Shown: positions 9,207-17,733 of the stretch, piece after piece
Layout of the letters: each line of letters opens with the position of its first letter
How positions within the stretch are numbered: position 1 is the stretch's first letter
DNA from: Thermovenabulum sp049723235
Lineage (GTDB): Bacteria; Bacillota; Thermosediminibacteria; Thermosediminibacterales; Thermosediminibacteraceae
DNA length: 61,214 bases
Assembly (NCBI RefSeq): GCF_049723235.1
Contig: NZ_JBNARB010000015.1
Location: 1-61,214, forward strand
Reading direction: 5' to 3'
Made by a program: the position numbers and the translations under genes
Notes under the pieces: model-generated
Databases searched by the model: none
Told to the model about the DNA's origin: nothing
The model's input: only the letters and a program-made list of their open reading frames with translations

Positions 9207-10551
9207 AAGGCGAAAGGTTAATCCGCGGGAGGTTGCACTAAAAGTTATTGAAAAAGTGGAAAAAGGTTCTTATTCTAATTTAGAATTGAATGCCCAATTT
9301 AAAAAAGATTTGAGTGAACAGGATAAGAATCTTGCTACCGAGCTCGTTTACGGAGTGATTAAAAATCGCATTCGTATAGATTATATTATTTCAAAGGTAT
9401 CCAATATTTCGGTGGGAAAACTTGATAATATTATTTTAAACATTCTTCGCATCGGAGTTTATCAAATATTATTTCTCGACAAAATTCCTTCTTATGCTGT
9501 TGTCAATGAATCGGTGAAACTTGCAAAAAAATATAGAAAATTTTCGGCGGGTTTTGTAAATGCAGTGTTAAGAAATGTTTTAAGAAAGATAAATGAAATC
9601 GAGTATCCCGATGAAAAAAAAGAACCGGAAAGGTTTTTAAGTATATATTATTCTTTTCCTAAATGGATAGTTGCAAGATGGATGGGGCTTTACGGTTATG
9701 AATTCACAAAAGAACTAATTCAGGCTTTAAATGAAAAGCCAAAACTATGTATTAGAGTAAATACTTTAAAGGTAGGTGTGGATGAACTAAAAACTATTCT
9801 TGAGAAAGAAGGATACGAAGTAAATAAAGGATACTATATTGATGAAGCATTATATCTTGTGAAAGCTCGTAATTTTACCGATTCAGAAAGTTTCATAAAG
9901 GGTTATTTTCAACCTCAGGATGAAGGTTCTCTTTTAGTAGTTAGAGCACTGGGAGTTAATAAAAAAGACAGGGTTTTAGATGCTGCTGCAGCACCGGGAG
10001 GTAAAACCACTTATATTGCTCAACTAATGGAAAACGAGGGACAGGTAATTGCATGGGACATACATCCTCATAGATTAGAATTGATTGAAAAACTTTGCGA
10101 AAAATTGGGTGTTTCTATTGTAAAAACAGAACAAAAGGATGCAGCTATTATCGATGAAAAATATACAGCATATTTCGATAAGGTCTTGGTAGATGCTCCC
10201 TGCAGTGGGCTTGGAGTAATAAAGCGGAAGCCCGATATTAAGTGGTCAAAAAAGGCGGAGGATATACTTTTGCTGAGAAATGAACAGCTGAAACTTTTGA
10301 AAACCTGTTCCACCTATGTAAAACCAGGAGGGGTAATTGTTTACAGCACCTGTACCTTAGAACCCAGTGAAAATGAAGATGTGGTATATTCATTTTTGAG
10401 GGAAAATGGAGATTTTCAGCTTGACGATTTAAGACCCCTATTGCCCGAAAAATTGCATCCTTATATTAAAGATAAGGGGATTTTACAAACTTTTCCACAT
10501 ATTCATGGCATAGATGGTTTTTTCATAGCAAGGATAAAAAGGGTGAAATAA
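9196..10551 (+). CDS. rsmB: 16S rRNA m5C967 methyltransferase RsmB (Sun)
   Basis: SAM-dependent methyltransferase with an N-terminal NusB-like RNA-binding domain (about 1-130) and a Rossmann catalytic domain. Visible motifs are AAAAPGGKTTYIAQLM (SAM site), DAPCSGLGVIKRKPDIKW (one catalytic Cys) and YSTCTLEPSENED (the other). TTG 9196 is used because AGAAGG at 9182-9187 then lies 8 bases upstream; GTG 9187 or ATG 9190 would sit on top of that site but remain possible. The start lies inside the end of fmt. Confidence 0.93.
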   Translation: MEIERRKVNPREVALKVIEKVEKGSYSNLELNAQFKKDLSEQDKNLATELVYGVIKNRIRIDYIISKVSNISVGKLDNIILNILRIGVYQILFLDKIPSYAVVNESVKLAKKYRKFSAGFVNAVLRNVLRKINEIEYPDEKKEPERFLSIYYSFPKWIVARWMGLYGYEFTKELIQALNEKPKLCIRVNTLKVGVDELKTILEKEGYEVNKGYYIDEALYLVKARNFTDSESFIKGYFQPQDEGSLLVVRALGVNKKDRVLDAAAAPGGKTTYIAQLMENEGQVIAWDIHPHRLELIEKLCEKLGVSIVKTEQKDAAIIDEKYTAYFDKVLVDAPCSGLGVIKRKPDIKWSKKAEDILLLRNEQLKLLKTCSTYVKPGGVIVYSTCTLEPSENEDVVYSFLRENGDFQLDDLRPLLPEKLHPYIKDKGILQTFPHIHGIDGFFIARIKRVK

Positions 10552-10564
10552 TGGAGGATTTATA

Positions 10565-11605
10565 ATGGAGAAAAAAAACCTTAAAGCAATGGACCTTAAC
10601 GAACTTACTGAATACATAAGGACCCTGGGAGAAAAGGATTTTCGAGCAAGGCAAATCTATAGGTGGATTTACAAGGGAGTGTCAGACTTTGAATCAATGA
10701 GCGACCTTCCTAAAAACCTGATTGTTCAATTAAAGAAATGTGCATATATAAGCGAGATAAAAATTTTAAAAAAGGTTGATTCAAAAAAGGATAAGACCTC
10801 TAAATTTCTTTTTCTTTTAGTGGATGGAAATATTATTGAAAGCGTGAAAATGGAATATTCTTATGGCGTCAGCGTATGTGTGTCAAGCCAAGTGGGATGT
10901 GCTATGGGGTGCGCTTTTTGTGCATCAACCCTGGGAGGAATTGTAAGAAATTTAGAAGCCTGGGAGATGGTGGATCAAATTCTACAGATTGAAAAACAAA
11001 TTAATAAAAAAGTGAGCCATGTGGTGGTAATGGGAAGCGGAGAACCTCTTTTGAATTATACAGAATTGATTAAGTTTTTAAGATTATTAAATAACCCCCT
11101 TGGCCTCAATATTAGTTTAAGAAAAGTTACTGTTTCAACGTGCGGAATTGTCCCTTATATTTACAAACTTGCCGAGGAAAACATGCCAATTACCCTCTCC
11201 ATTTCACTTCATGCACCTTTTGATGATTTAAGAAACAAGTTAATGCCCATCAATAGAAAATATAATATCACCCAATTGCTCGAAGCCTGCAATTTTTATA
11301 TAATGAAAACTAAAAGGAGAATTAGTTTTGAGTATATTTTAATTTCTGGAGTTAACGATGGAAAAGAGTGTGCAAAAAAACTTGCAGACCTTTTAAGGGG
11401 AATGTTATGTCATGTCAATCTGATTCCTTTGAACCCAGTAAAAGAAAAATTATTTAAAGGTAGCGATCCGAGAGCAATAAGAAGGTTCGAAAAGATTCTG
11501 GAGGAAAATCGTATTCCTGTAACTGTAAGAGCTAAAATGGGTAGCGACATTGAAGCGGCCTGCGGTCAGCTCCGGTGGAGTTTTTTAAAAGAGGTGGAAG
11601 GATGA
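10565..11605 (+). CDS. rlmN: 23S rRNA/tRNA adenine-C2 methyltransferase RlmN
   Basis: Radical-SAM enzyme that methylates A2503 of 23S rRNA and A37 of some tRNAs. The 4Fe-4S motif CAMGCAFC is followed by STLGG. A conserved C-terminal methyl-carrying cysteine lies in GSDIEAACGQL. The family motifs VVMGSGEPLLNY and SISLHAPFDDLRNKLMPI are present. The C-terminal MGSDIEAACGQLR segment and the conserved gene context favour RlmN over the resistance paralog Cfr. It overlaps the next gene by the tetranucleotide ATGA. Confidence 0.95.
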   Translation: MEKKNLKAMDLNELTEYIRTLGEKDFRARQIYRWIYKGVSDFESMSDLPKNLIVQLKKCAYISEIKILKKVDSKKDKTSKFLFLLVDGNIIESVKMEYSYGVSVCVSSQVGCAMGCAFCASTLGGIVRNLEAWEMVDQILQIEKQINKKVSHVVVMGSGEPLLNYTELIKFLRLLNNPLGLNISLRKVTVSTCGIVPYIYKLAEENMPITLSISLHAPFDDLRNKLMPINRKYNITQLLEACNFYIMKTKRRISFEYILISGVNDGKECAKKLADLLRGMLCHVNLIPLNPVKEKLFKGSDPRAIRRFEKILEENRIPVTVRAKMGSDIEAACGQLRWSFLKEVEG

Positions 11606-12339
11606 TATTTTGGGGAATAACTGACAAAGGTAAATTGAGGCCCAATAACGAGGATGCTTTTTTTATGCCGGATAATAATGAAGAACCCTTGGTTTTTATA
11701 GTTGCCGATGGAATGGGCGGTCATAATGGCGGAGAGATAGCGAGCAGAATAGCTGTAGATGAGATTTCTTCCTTTTTGTATAACAACAAAGAAAAACTTT
11801 ATAAAGAGGATGAAATTAAAGAACTGATTAAAGAGGCTTTTTATTTTGCAAATAAAAAAATACTGGAAAAATCCTATAATGATTCAGAATGTGTGGGTAT
11901 GGGAACTACATCAACCGTAGCAGTTATAGTGCAAAAGAAATTATTTGTAGGGCATATAGGAGATTGCAGGCTTTACATAATTAGAAATCAAAGTATTAAT
12001 CAAATCACAAAAGATCATTCCCTGGTTTGGGAATTAATGGAGCAAGGGAAAATAAACTTTGAAGAAATGAAATTACATCCCATGAAGCATATAATTACAA
12101 AAGCCCTCGGGATAGAGGAATTCTCAGATCCTGATATTTTAAAAGTTTATTTGGAAAAAGGTGATGTAATATTAATTTGCAGCGATGGATTGACTTCGAT
12201 GCTTTCAGATTCAGAAATTAAGGATGTAGTGGAAAAACACAAAGATCCTGAGGAAATATGCAAAGAATTAGTTAATTTTGCAAACGAAAAAGGCGGATAT
12301 GATAATATTACTGTTGTTACCATTATCATCGATTATTAA
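11602..12339 (+). CDS. prpC: PP2C-type Ser/Thr protein phosphatase (PrpC/Stp)
   Basis: Metal-dependent phosphatase that reverses PrkC phosphorylation. Metal-coordinating motifs are RPNNEDAF, VADGMGGHNGGE, VGHIGDCRLYI, ICSDGLTSML and GGYDNITVV, covering the PP2C core. I start at ATG 11602 (245 aa) behind GAGGTGGAAGG; the upstream in-frame codons lie within rlmN and before the binding site. The gene overlaps rlmN by 4 bp and is followed 17 bases later by its cognate kinase. Confidence 0.95.
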   Translation: MIFWGITDKGKLRPNNEDAFFMPDNNEEPLVFIVADGMGGHNGGEIASRIAVDEISSFLYNNKEKLYKEDEIKELIKEAFYFANKKILEKSYNDSECVGMGTTSTVAVIVQKKLFVGHIGDCRLYIIRNQSINQITKDHSLVWELMEQGKINFEEMKLHPMKHIITKALGIEEFSDPDILKVYLEKGDVILICSDGLTSMLSDSEIKDVVEKHKDPEEICKELVNFANEKGGYDNITVVTIIIDY

Positions 12340-12356
12340 ATGGAGATGATAGGTTT

Positions 12357-14219
12357 ATGCTGGGAAGGAAATTGGGTAATAGGTATTTAATACTGGAGGA
12401 AATTGGCGGGGGTGGCATGGCGATAGTATATAAAGCCAGATGCACCCTTTTGAATAGATTGGTCGCAGTAAAGGTATTGAGGCCTGAGTATTCTAATGAT
12501 GATGATTTTGTTATTAGATTTCGGAGAGAGGCACAAGCTGCGGCGAGTTTATCTCACCCTAACATTGTGAGCATATACGATGTGGGGAAGGAAGATGGGA
12601 TACACTATATTGTAATGGAATACGTAGAGGGTAAAACTTTAAAACAAATAATTAAGGAAGAAGGACCGTTACCCGCTCCGCTGGTACTGGAAATTGCAAG
12701 ACAAATATGTGATGCTATTGAATGTGCTCATAAGAATAAAATTATTCACAGGGATATCAAACCACATAACGTTATAATAACTCCGGAAGGAAGGGTTAAA
12801 GTTACCGATTTTGGTATTGCCCGTGCAATAAATTGCTCTACCATTACAAACAGCGGTGGTATTGTTGGTTCGGTTCACTATTTTTCACCGGAGCAGGCAA
12901 AGGGGGATTATACCGACGAAAGGTCGGATATATATTCCTTTGGAGTATTATTATACGAGGCTTTTACCGGAAAACTGCCCTTTACGGGAGACAGTCCTGT
13001 GTCGGTAGCGTTAAAACATCTGCAAGAAAAGCCGGTATCCATATCTAAAATGCTTTCCGGATTCCCTTATTTTATTGAAGATATTATAAGCAGATGTCTT
13101 GAAAAATTACCGGAAAATAGATATCAGACCATTTCGGAGTTAAAAAGGGATATTATAAAAGCACAAAAGAAATTGGAAGAATCGGGCTTTGTTCTTCCTG
13201 AATCGGAAAAAACTATGATTTTTAAAGGTATGGATGAGGGAGAAAAAATAAAAGCTACAGCGAGAAAAATAAATAAAAAAAGGAATTATTTTCGTGGTTT
13301 CTTAATTTTTTCTTCATTAATTATATTATTTATTGTGTTTTCTTACTTAGGAATGTATATTGCAAAACAATATTTTGATGTTCCGGAAGTAACCGTTCCA
13401 AATGTCATAGGACTATCGGAAGAAGAGGCAGCAAAGAAATTAGCAGAGAAAAATTTAAAGTATGAGGTAACTGAAAGGATATTTTCCAATGAGCCTGTTG
13501 GCGAAGTGGTGGATCAGGATCCAAAAGGAGGAGAAATAGTAAAAATTAATCATCCGCCTGTAAGCCTTATTGTAAGTAAGGGGCCTCGAACTTTTGAGGT
13601 GCCCCGGTTAATAGGGCTTTCCGAAACAGAAGCAATTAATCTTATAACTTCTTCTAATTTTAAAGTAGGTCAAATTCAACGAGCTAATTCCACTGAATAC
13701 CCTCAAGGAGTAGTAATGGACCAAAATCCAAGAGAAGGGTTACTGTTGCCTGAAAATACAGAAATAAATATTACTATAAGCCTCGGGCCGGAAGTGAAGA
13801 AGGCAATAATACCCTATCTCATCGGGAAGAGCTTGACTGAAGCTCAGAATGAAATATTAACGGCTAATTTAAGCATTGGGCAAATAAGTTACAAACCTTC
13901 TTCTGATTATGAAAAAAACATCGTGATAGATCAGAGTCCTAAAGCGGGTTTGGAAGTAGATAATGGCACTGTAGTAAACCTGACGGTAAGCTCTGGTAAA
14001 GCAGAAACAAAAAAATTTAATCTATCCATACCGCTTCCCCAAAGAGAGGGGGAATTTGTAGTAAAAGTGGTAGTAACCGACGACAAAGGAAAAAGGACTA
14101 TATATGAAAACAAACACTCCTCAAAAGACAGTCCAGTAATCGTTCCTGTAGAGGGAACCGGAACGATTGATGTAGAAGTATGGGTAGATGGCGAATTATG
14201 GTATAAAAGCAGTTTTTAA
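12357..14219 (+). CDS. prkC: PASTA-domain Ser/Thr protein kinase PrkC
   Basis: Membrane kinase that senses muropeptides/peptidoglycan and influences germination and cell-wall metabolism in spore formers. The cytosolic kinase domain (about 1-270) has GGGGMAIVYKA, the invariant Lys in AVKVL, catalytic D133 in HRDIKPHN and DFGIARA. A single membrane helix lies at about 313-336. Three extracellular PASTA repeats (about 344-411, 413-481, 485-554) each begin with PxLIG- or PNVIG-like motifs. The final 65 residues form a separate beta-rich segment, comparable to the Ig-like tail of B. subtilis PrkC. The usual neighbour rsgA is missing downstream; rpe follows directly. Confidence 0.95.
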   Translation: MLGRKLGNRYLILEEIGGGGMAIVYKARCTLLNRLVAVKVLRPEYSNDDDFVIRFRREAQAAASLSHPNIVSIYDVGKEDGIHYIVMEYVEGKTLKQIIKEEGPLPAPLVLEIARQICDAIECAHKNKIIHRDIKPHNVIITPEGRVKVTDFGIARAINCSTITNSGGIVGSVHYFSPEQAKGDYTDERSDIYSFGVLLYEAFTGKLPFTGDSPVSVALKHLQEKPVSISKMLSGFPYFIEDIISRCLEKLPENRYQTISELKRDIIKAQKKLEESGFVLPESEKTMIFKGMDEGEKIKATARKINKKRNYFRGFLIFSSLIILFIVFSYLGMYIAKQYFDVPEVTVPNVIGLSEEEAAKKLAEKNLKYEVTERIFSNEPVGEVVDQDPKGGEIVKINHPPVSLIVSKGPRTFEVPRLIGLSETEAINLITSSNFKVGQIQRANSTEYPQGVVMDQNPREGLLLPENTEINITISLGPEVKKAIIPYLIGKSLTEAQNEILTANLSIGQISYKPSSDYEKNIVIDQSPKAGLEVDNGTVVNLTVSSGKAETKKFNLSIPLPQREGEFVVKVVVTDDKGKRTIYENKHSSKDSPVIVPVEGTGTIDVEVWVDGELWYKSSF

Positions 14220-14243
14220 AAAGATTTACAGGGAGGTATATAG

Positions 14244-14891
14244 TTGGCTAAAATTGCTCCTTCGATATTATCGGCAGACTTTTCTAATCTTGAGCAAGAA
14301 ATTAAAAAAGTAGAAGATTTTGGAGCAGATTTTATTCATATTGATGTCATGGATGGTAATTTTGTACCAAATATAACGCTGGGACCCTGTGTAATAGAAA
14401 GTATAAGAAAGGTGACAAATCTTCCTTTTGATGTTCACCTGATGATCGAATATCCCGAAAGGTATTTAAAGGATTTCGCTGAAGCGGGAGCCGATATAAT
14501 TAGCTTTCATCAGGAGGCTACTCGTCATGTTCATAGAACTATACAGGATATAAAAAAATTTGGGAAAAAAGCGGGGATTGCTATTAACCCCGCTACACCG
14601 GTAAGTTTAATTGAAGATATTCTGGAAGAAGTGGATTTAATTCTGGTAATGTCAGTAAATCCAGGATTTGGCGGGCAAAGCTTTATAAAAAGCACATTGA
14701 AAAAAATTTCCACGCTAAAACAAATTATTTTAAAAAATGATTATAAAACGTTAATCGAAGTAGATGGTGGCATCAATGAAGATAATGCTGAAGAAATTGT
14801 AAAAGCAGGAGCGGATATTTTGGTTGCGGGCTCTGCAATATACAAAAGTTGCGATCCAAAGGGGGTAATAAATAAATTGAAATTAATATAA
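14244..14891 (+). CDS. rpe: Ribulose-phosphate 3-epimerase
   Basis: TIM-barrel enzyme interconverting ribulose-5-P and xylulose-5-P in the pentose phosphate pathway. The motifs PSILSADFSNL, HIDVMDGNFVPN, DVHLMIEYPE, MSVNPGFGGQSF and VDGGIN cover the metal and phosphate sites. 215 aa is typical. TTG 14244 is preceded by GGGAGGTATATAG. It ends the long co-directional run that began at dapF and is closed by a clear terminator. Confidence 0.96.
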   Translation: MAKIAPSILSADFSNLEQEIKKVEDFGADFIHIDVMDGNFVPNITLGPCVIESIRKVTNLPFDVHLMIEYPERYLKDFAEAGADIISFHQEATRHVHRTIQDIKKFGKKAGIAINPATPVSLIEDILEEVDLILVMSVNPGFGGQSFIKSTLKKISTLKQIILKNDYKTLIEVDGGINEDNAEEIVKAGADILVAGSAIYKSCDPKGVINKLKLI

Positions 14892-14927
14892 AATTAGTTA
14901 ATTAATAGGATGTTTTAAAAAAAAATT

Positions 14928-14957
14928 ATCCCGGAAATTTATTTTCCGGGATTTTTT
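14928..14957 (+). terminator. Rho-independent terminator after rpe
   Basis: A perfect 10-bp stem (ATCCCGGAAA 14928-14937 with TTTCCGGGAT 14943-14952), a 5-base loop and a run of six T end the upstream operon. Confidence 0.9.
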
Positions 14958-15036
14958 GTGTCAGCGCTTCACGAAGGTGAATATAATATATGTACTGATA
15001 CATAAATAAGATGGAAAAAAACCCGGGGGTGATCGG

Positions 15037-15204
15037 GTGTTATGGAACTTTAGGTTTAAATATTTCAGGTATAGGAGAATTATAGGTGGTTTAACAATTG
15101 GTATTGGAGCTTTACTTTTACTCTTTTCTCTTCCTTCCTGGATTTGGATGTGCTTGATTGGAATAGTATTGATCGGTTTCGGAATGATTATACTGAAAAA
15201 TTAA
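15037..15204 (+). CDS. Small membrane protein, 55 aa, function unknown
   Basis: GTG 15037 opens a 55-codon frame ending at TAA 15202-15204, preceded by a GGGGGTGAT ribosome binding site with appropriate spacing. The protein has a basic, aromatic N-terminus (about residues 1-16, rich in R, F and Y) followed by hydrophobic stretches (about 19-34 and 36-52) broken by a Pro-Ser-Trp turn, so it should be a small inner-membrane hairpin. I do not recognise a family. It is directly upstream of spoVM (18-nt gap), which suggests, without proving, expression during sporulation. Confidence 0.55.
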   Translation: MLWNFRFKYFRYRRIIGGLTIGIGALLLLFSLPSWIWMCLIGIVLIGFGMIILKN

Positions 15205-15222
15205 AATATGCGGGGGATTAAA

Positions 15223-15309
15223 ATGAGAATATACGTCATTAAAATTCCCAAGAAAATAAGCAATATTGTAAAAAAAGTTATGAAGATTTTTACGAAAAAT
15301 AAAAATTAG
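15223..15309 (+). CDS. spoVM: Stage V sporulation protein SpoVM
   Basis: A 28-codon frame beginning MRIYVIKIPK. B. subtilis SpoVM (26 aa) begins MKFYTIKLPK and continues with the same alternation of hydrophobic and basic residues. SpoVM is an amphipathic peptide that reads positive membrane curvature on the forespore and anchors the SpoIVA coat platform. Context agrees: in Bacillus spoVM lies next to rpmB, which is the next gene here on the other strand. An in-frame ATG at 15208 would add five residues, but 15223 matches the family start. It is easily missed by gene callers because of its size. Confidence 0.85.
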   Translation: MRIYVIKIPKKISNIVKKVMKIFTKNKN

Positions 15310-15321
15310 CTTTTATCAAAA

Positions 15322-15350
15322 ATAAAAGCGTGCTTAAATTTTAGCACGCT
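15322..15350 (-). terminator. Terminator of rpmB, also near the spoVM end
   Basis: The stem AGCGTGCT (15327-15334) with AGCACGCT (15343-15350) is followed, reading the - strand, by TTTTATTTTT. The + side lacks a T-run, so it mainly serves rpmB, though the hairpin also caps the convergent spoVM transcript. Confidence 0.7.
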
Positions 15351-15351
15351 A

Positions 15352-15540
15352 TTATTCTGCTCTCTTTACCTTTCCAGACCTCAGGCAACGGGTACAAACA
15401 TTTATTCTTTTGGGAGATCCGTTTATAATAGCATGTACCCTTTGAATATTTGGGCGCCACTTTCTTTTTGTTCTAATATGAGAATGGCTAATTTGCATAC
15501 CTGATTGTGGTGTTTTCCCACAAATTTCACATTTTGCCAT
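15352..15540 (-). CDS. rpmB: 50S ribosomal protein L28
   Basis: 62-aa L28 of the large subunit. It carries two CxxC motifs (CEIC near the N-terminus and CTRC near the C-terminus), so this is the zinc-binding version rather than the zinc-free paralog found in some Firmicutes. The SHSHIRTKRKWRPNIQ core is characteristic. AAGGAGGTG precedes the ATG. It is the only - strand gene in the first 21 kb and is divergent from yloU, as in Bacillus. Confidence 0.96.
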   Translation of the reverse strand: MAKCEICGKTPQSGMQISHSHIRTKRKWRPNIQRVHAIINGSPKRINVCTRCLRSGKVKRAE

Positions 15541-15598
15541 ATTATTAACACCTCCTTAATAATGAATAAGCTATAAGTATTTTAATGACAACAAAGTT

Positions 15599-15627
15599 AT
15601 TTTATCATAATGAAAAATTGACTTCAA
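15599..15627 (-). promoter_or_regulatory. Predicted rpmB promoter
   Basis: Reading the - strand, TTGAAG (15627-15622) and TAAAAT (15604-15599) are 17 bp apart, about 60 bp upstream of the rpmB ATG. Its -35 box overlaps the -35 box of the divergent yloU promoter. Confidence 0.5.
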
Positions 15628-15647
15628 TAATAACTGAGATGTTATCT
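15618..15647 (+). promoter_or_regulatory. Possible yloU-fakA promoter
   Basis: TTGACT (15618-15623) and TTATCT (15642-15647) are separated by 18 bp. The -35 hexamer shares bases with the oppositely directed rpmB -35 box, so the two promoters may interfere. A TATAAT-like box further downstream lacks a partner. Confidence 0.4.
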
Positions 15648-15713
15648 TAAAAAAAAAATAAAAATATATTATAATTGAAATATGCAAAGGCTATGTTAGG
15701 AGGAGGGCCCATT

Positions 15714-16067
15714 TTGAAAAATTTAATTAAAACTCCCCTTGGAACTATAAATATTACCCGGGAGGTAATTGCGGTAGTTGCCGGCAATGCAGCTGTAGAA
15801 TGTTATGGACTGGTGGGTATGGTATCCCAAAAAATGAGCGATGGTATTATAGAATTACTTGGAAGGGATAACCTGGGTAAGGGAGTAGAGGTACATATTG
15901 ATGAAAATAATCTGATTGTGGATCTTTACATCGCCGTCCAGTATGGAATTAAAATTAGTGAAGTTGCTCATAATGTTATCGAAAAAGTGCATTATAATTT
16001 AAATAAATACTTGGGAATAGTTCCTGACAAAGTAAATGTCATAGTAAAAACCGTACGCGTAAAGTAA
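15714..16067 (+). CDS. yloU: Asp23/YloU family protein
   Basis: 118-aa Asp23/Gls24-type protein with the conserved ITREVIAVVAGNAAVECYGLVGM opening (about residues 12-34), and VEVHIDENNLIVDLYIAVQYG and VNVIVKTVRV toward the end. Members are abundant envelope-associated or cytosolic proteins tied to cell-wall stress; the YloU branch is always next to the FakA gene. I start at TTG 15714 because AGGAGGAGGG lies just upstream and the alignment with YloU begins there; an earlier in-frame ATG at 15675 would put the binding site inside the coding region. Confidence 0.9.
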   Translation: MKNLIKTPLGTINITREVIAVVAGNAAVECYGLVGMVSQKMSDGIIELLGRDNLGKGVEVHIDENNLIVDLYIAVQYGIKISEVAHNVIEKVHYNLNKYLGIVPDKVNVIVKTVRVK

Positions 16068-16082
16068 AAGGGGGTTTATACA

Positions 16083-17717
16083 TTGCAGCTTGAATACATT
16101 GATGCAGAGCTTTTTCGCAGGGCTTTATATTTAGCTTCAAAAAATCTGTCGGATAATAGAAAAATTGTTGATTCATTAAATGTTTATCCTGTTCCGGACG
16201 GCGATACGGGTACTAATATGTCGTTGACAATAGAGCAAGCAGTGGAAGAAATGAAAAAAATGCCTGAAAATGACTTGAAAAAATTGGCAGACGCTGCTGC
16301 CTGGGGAGCTTTGATGGGAGCAAGGGGCAATTCAGGGGTTATTCTTTCTCAGTTATTCCGGGGTTTTGCCGCTGCTATAGGTTCGGACAAAAAAATTTTA
16401 AAAGCTAAGGACCTTGCCAATTCCTTTCAAAAAGGGGTTGAAGAAGCATACAAAGCGATTTTGAAACCTGTAGAGGGAACAATACTTACCGTAGCCAGGG
16501 AGATGGCTCAAAAAATGCAGGTGGAATCTTCAAAAAACAAAGACATTATAGAGGTGCTGGAAGTTACAATAGAACATGGCAAAAAGGTGCTTGAAAAAAC
16601 TCCAGAAATGCTGAAGGTATTAAAGGAAGCCGGTGTAGTGGATGCCGGCGGAAAGGGGCTTATATTTCTTGCAGATGGTTTTTTAAAAGCACTTAAAAAC
16701 ACCGGAGATATAAAGGAAGAATTATTACCTTCTATTGAAAAAGAAAAAATTGATAATAAGATCCAATTCGAAGAAGTTGAGCTAACATTTTTATACTGTA
16801 CCGAGTTTATAGTGGAAAGCAAAAATCAAATTCCCATAGAGAGACTTAGAAATTCCCTTATCGAATTGGGCGATTCCCTCATAGTAACTGGAATGGATAA
16901 TTTGGCCAAGGTACATATTCATACAAACCATCCGGGGAAGGTATTGGAAGAGGCTTTAAGATACGGTGAATTGAGGACCGTCAAAATTGACAATATGAAA
17001 TTGCAGCATCAAGAATACATTGCGCAAAAAGAACAAAATACTCCTGAGGATACCGTAAAAGAAACATTGATAATTTCAGTGGCATCGGGTGAGGGAATAA
17101 AGGAAATATTTAAAACCCTGGGCGCGGATATAATTATTGAAGGCGGACAAACAATGAATCCCAGTACGGAAAGTATTTTATCAATAATTGAAAACCAAAA
17201 TTCTAATAACGTAATTTTATTACCCAATAATAAAAATATAATTTTAACCGCGGAGCAGGTAAAAAAAATAAGCGAAAAAAAGGTATATGTAATACCTACA
17301 AAATCATTTCCACAGGGAATTTCTGCGCTAATGGCCTATAATCCCGAGGAAGACATAGAGTCTAATATAGAAAATATGATGAAAGCTTTTGACAATGTGG
17401 TTACGGGGGAAATAACTTTTGCAGTCAGGGATTCTAAATGGAACGGGCATGAGATAAAAAAGGGGAATATTTTGGGGATGGTTGATGGAGAGCTAAAGGT
17501 AGTGGGTAGTAACTGTAAAGATGTATTATTACCTTTAATTTTTCACATGATGGAAAAAAAGAATGGCAATTTGTTAACCATTTATGCGGGTAATGACATT
17601 AATGAACAGGAAAAAAATGAAATAAAAGACCTGATAGAAAGCAATTTTCCGGATTTAGAAGTTGAAATCTATGAAGGAGGGCAAAATCTTTATTATTATA
17701 TTCTTTCCTTAGAATAG
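16083..17717 (+). CDS. fakA: Fatty acid kinase catalytic subunit FakA (DAK domain protein YloV)
   Basis: ATP-dependent kinase that phosphorylates FakB-bound fatty acids so they can enter phospholipid synthesis. The N-terminal Dak2/DhaL-type ATP-binding domain (about 1-200) contains PVPDGDTGTNMSLT with the Mg-binding aspartates, GARGNSGVILSQLFRG and DAGGKGL. A middle region and a C-terminal DegV-like domain (about 320-544) follow. 544 aa matches the family. Start is TTG 16083 behind AAAAGGGGG. A DegV/FakB-type partner is encoded at 32170 inside the fab operon, so the two halves of the system are on the same segment. Confidence 0.92.
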   Translation: MQLEYIDAELFRRALYLASKNLSDNRKIVDSLNVYPVPDGDTGTNMSLTIEQAVEEMKKMPENDLKKLADAAAWGALMGARGNSGVILSQLFRGFAAAIGSDKKILKAKDLANSFQKGVEEAYKAILKPVEGTILTVAREMAQKMQVESSKNKDIIEVLEVTIEHGKKVLEKTPEMLKVLKEAGVVDAGGKGLIFLADGFLKALKNTGDIKEELLPSIEKEKIDNKIQFEEVELTFLYCTEFIVESKNQIPIERLRNSLIELGDSLIVTGMDNLAKVHIHTNHPGKVLEEALRYGELRTVKIDNMKLQHQEYIAQKEQNTPEDTVKETLIISVASGEGIKEIFKTLGADIIIEGGQTMNPSTESILSIIENQNSNNVILLPNNKNIILTAEQVKKISEKKVYVIPTKSFPQGISALMAYNPEEDIESNIENMMKAFDNVVTGEITFAVRDSKWNGHEIKKGNILGMVDGELKVVGSNCKDVLLPLIFHMMEKKNGNLLTIYAGNDINEQEKNEIKDLIESNFPDLEVEIYEGGQNLYYYILSLE

Positions 17718-17733
17718 ACAAGAGGTGGTATTT

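Noticed and set aside
10565..11605. Cfr rather than RlmN
   Set aside because: The gene is in the conserved rsmB-rlmN-stp-prkC order and carries RlmN-type C-terminal GSDIEAACGQL; nothing suggests a mobile resistance gene.
12833..13048. Open frame of 71 codons inside prkC
   Set aside because: It lies wholly within the kinase-domain coding sequence in another frame, has no binding site and no recognisable protein motif, so it is a shadow frame.
5426..15350. Shared AGCGTGCTTAAAT at 5426 and 15327 as a dispersed repeat
   Set aside because: The match is only 13 bases and sits in hairpins of different layout. I see no longer homology, so a common repeat family is not supported.
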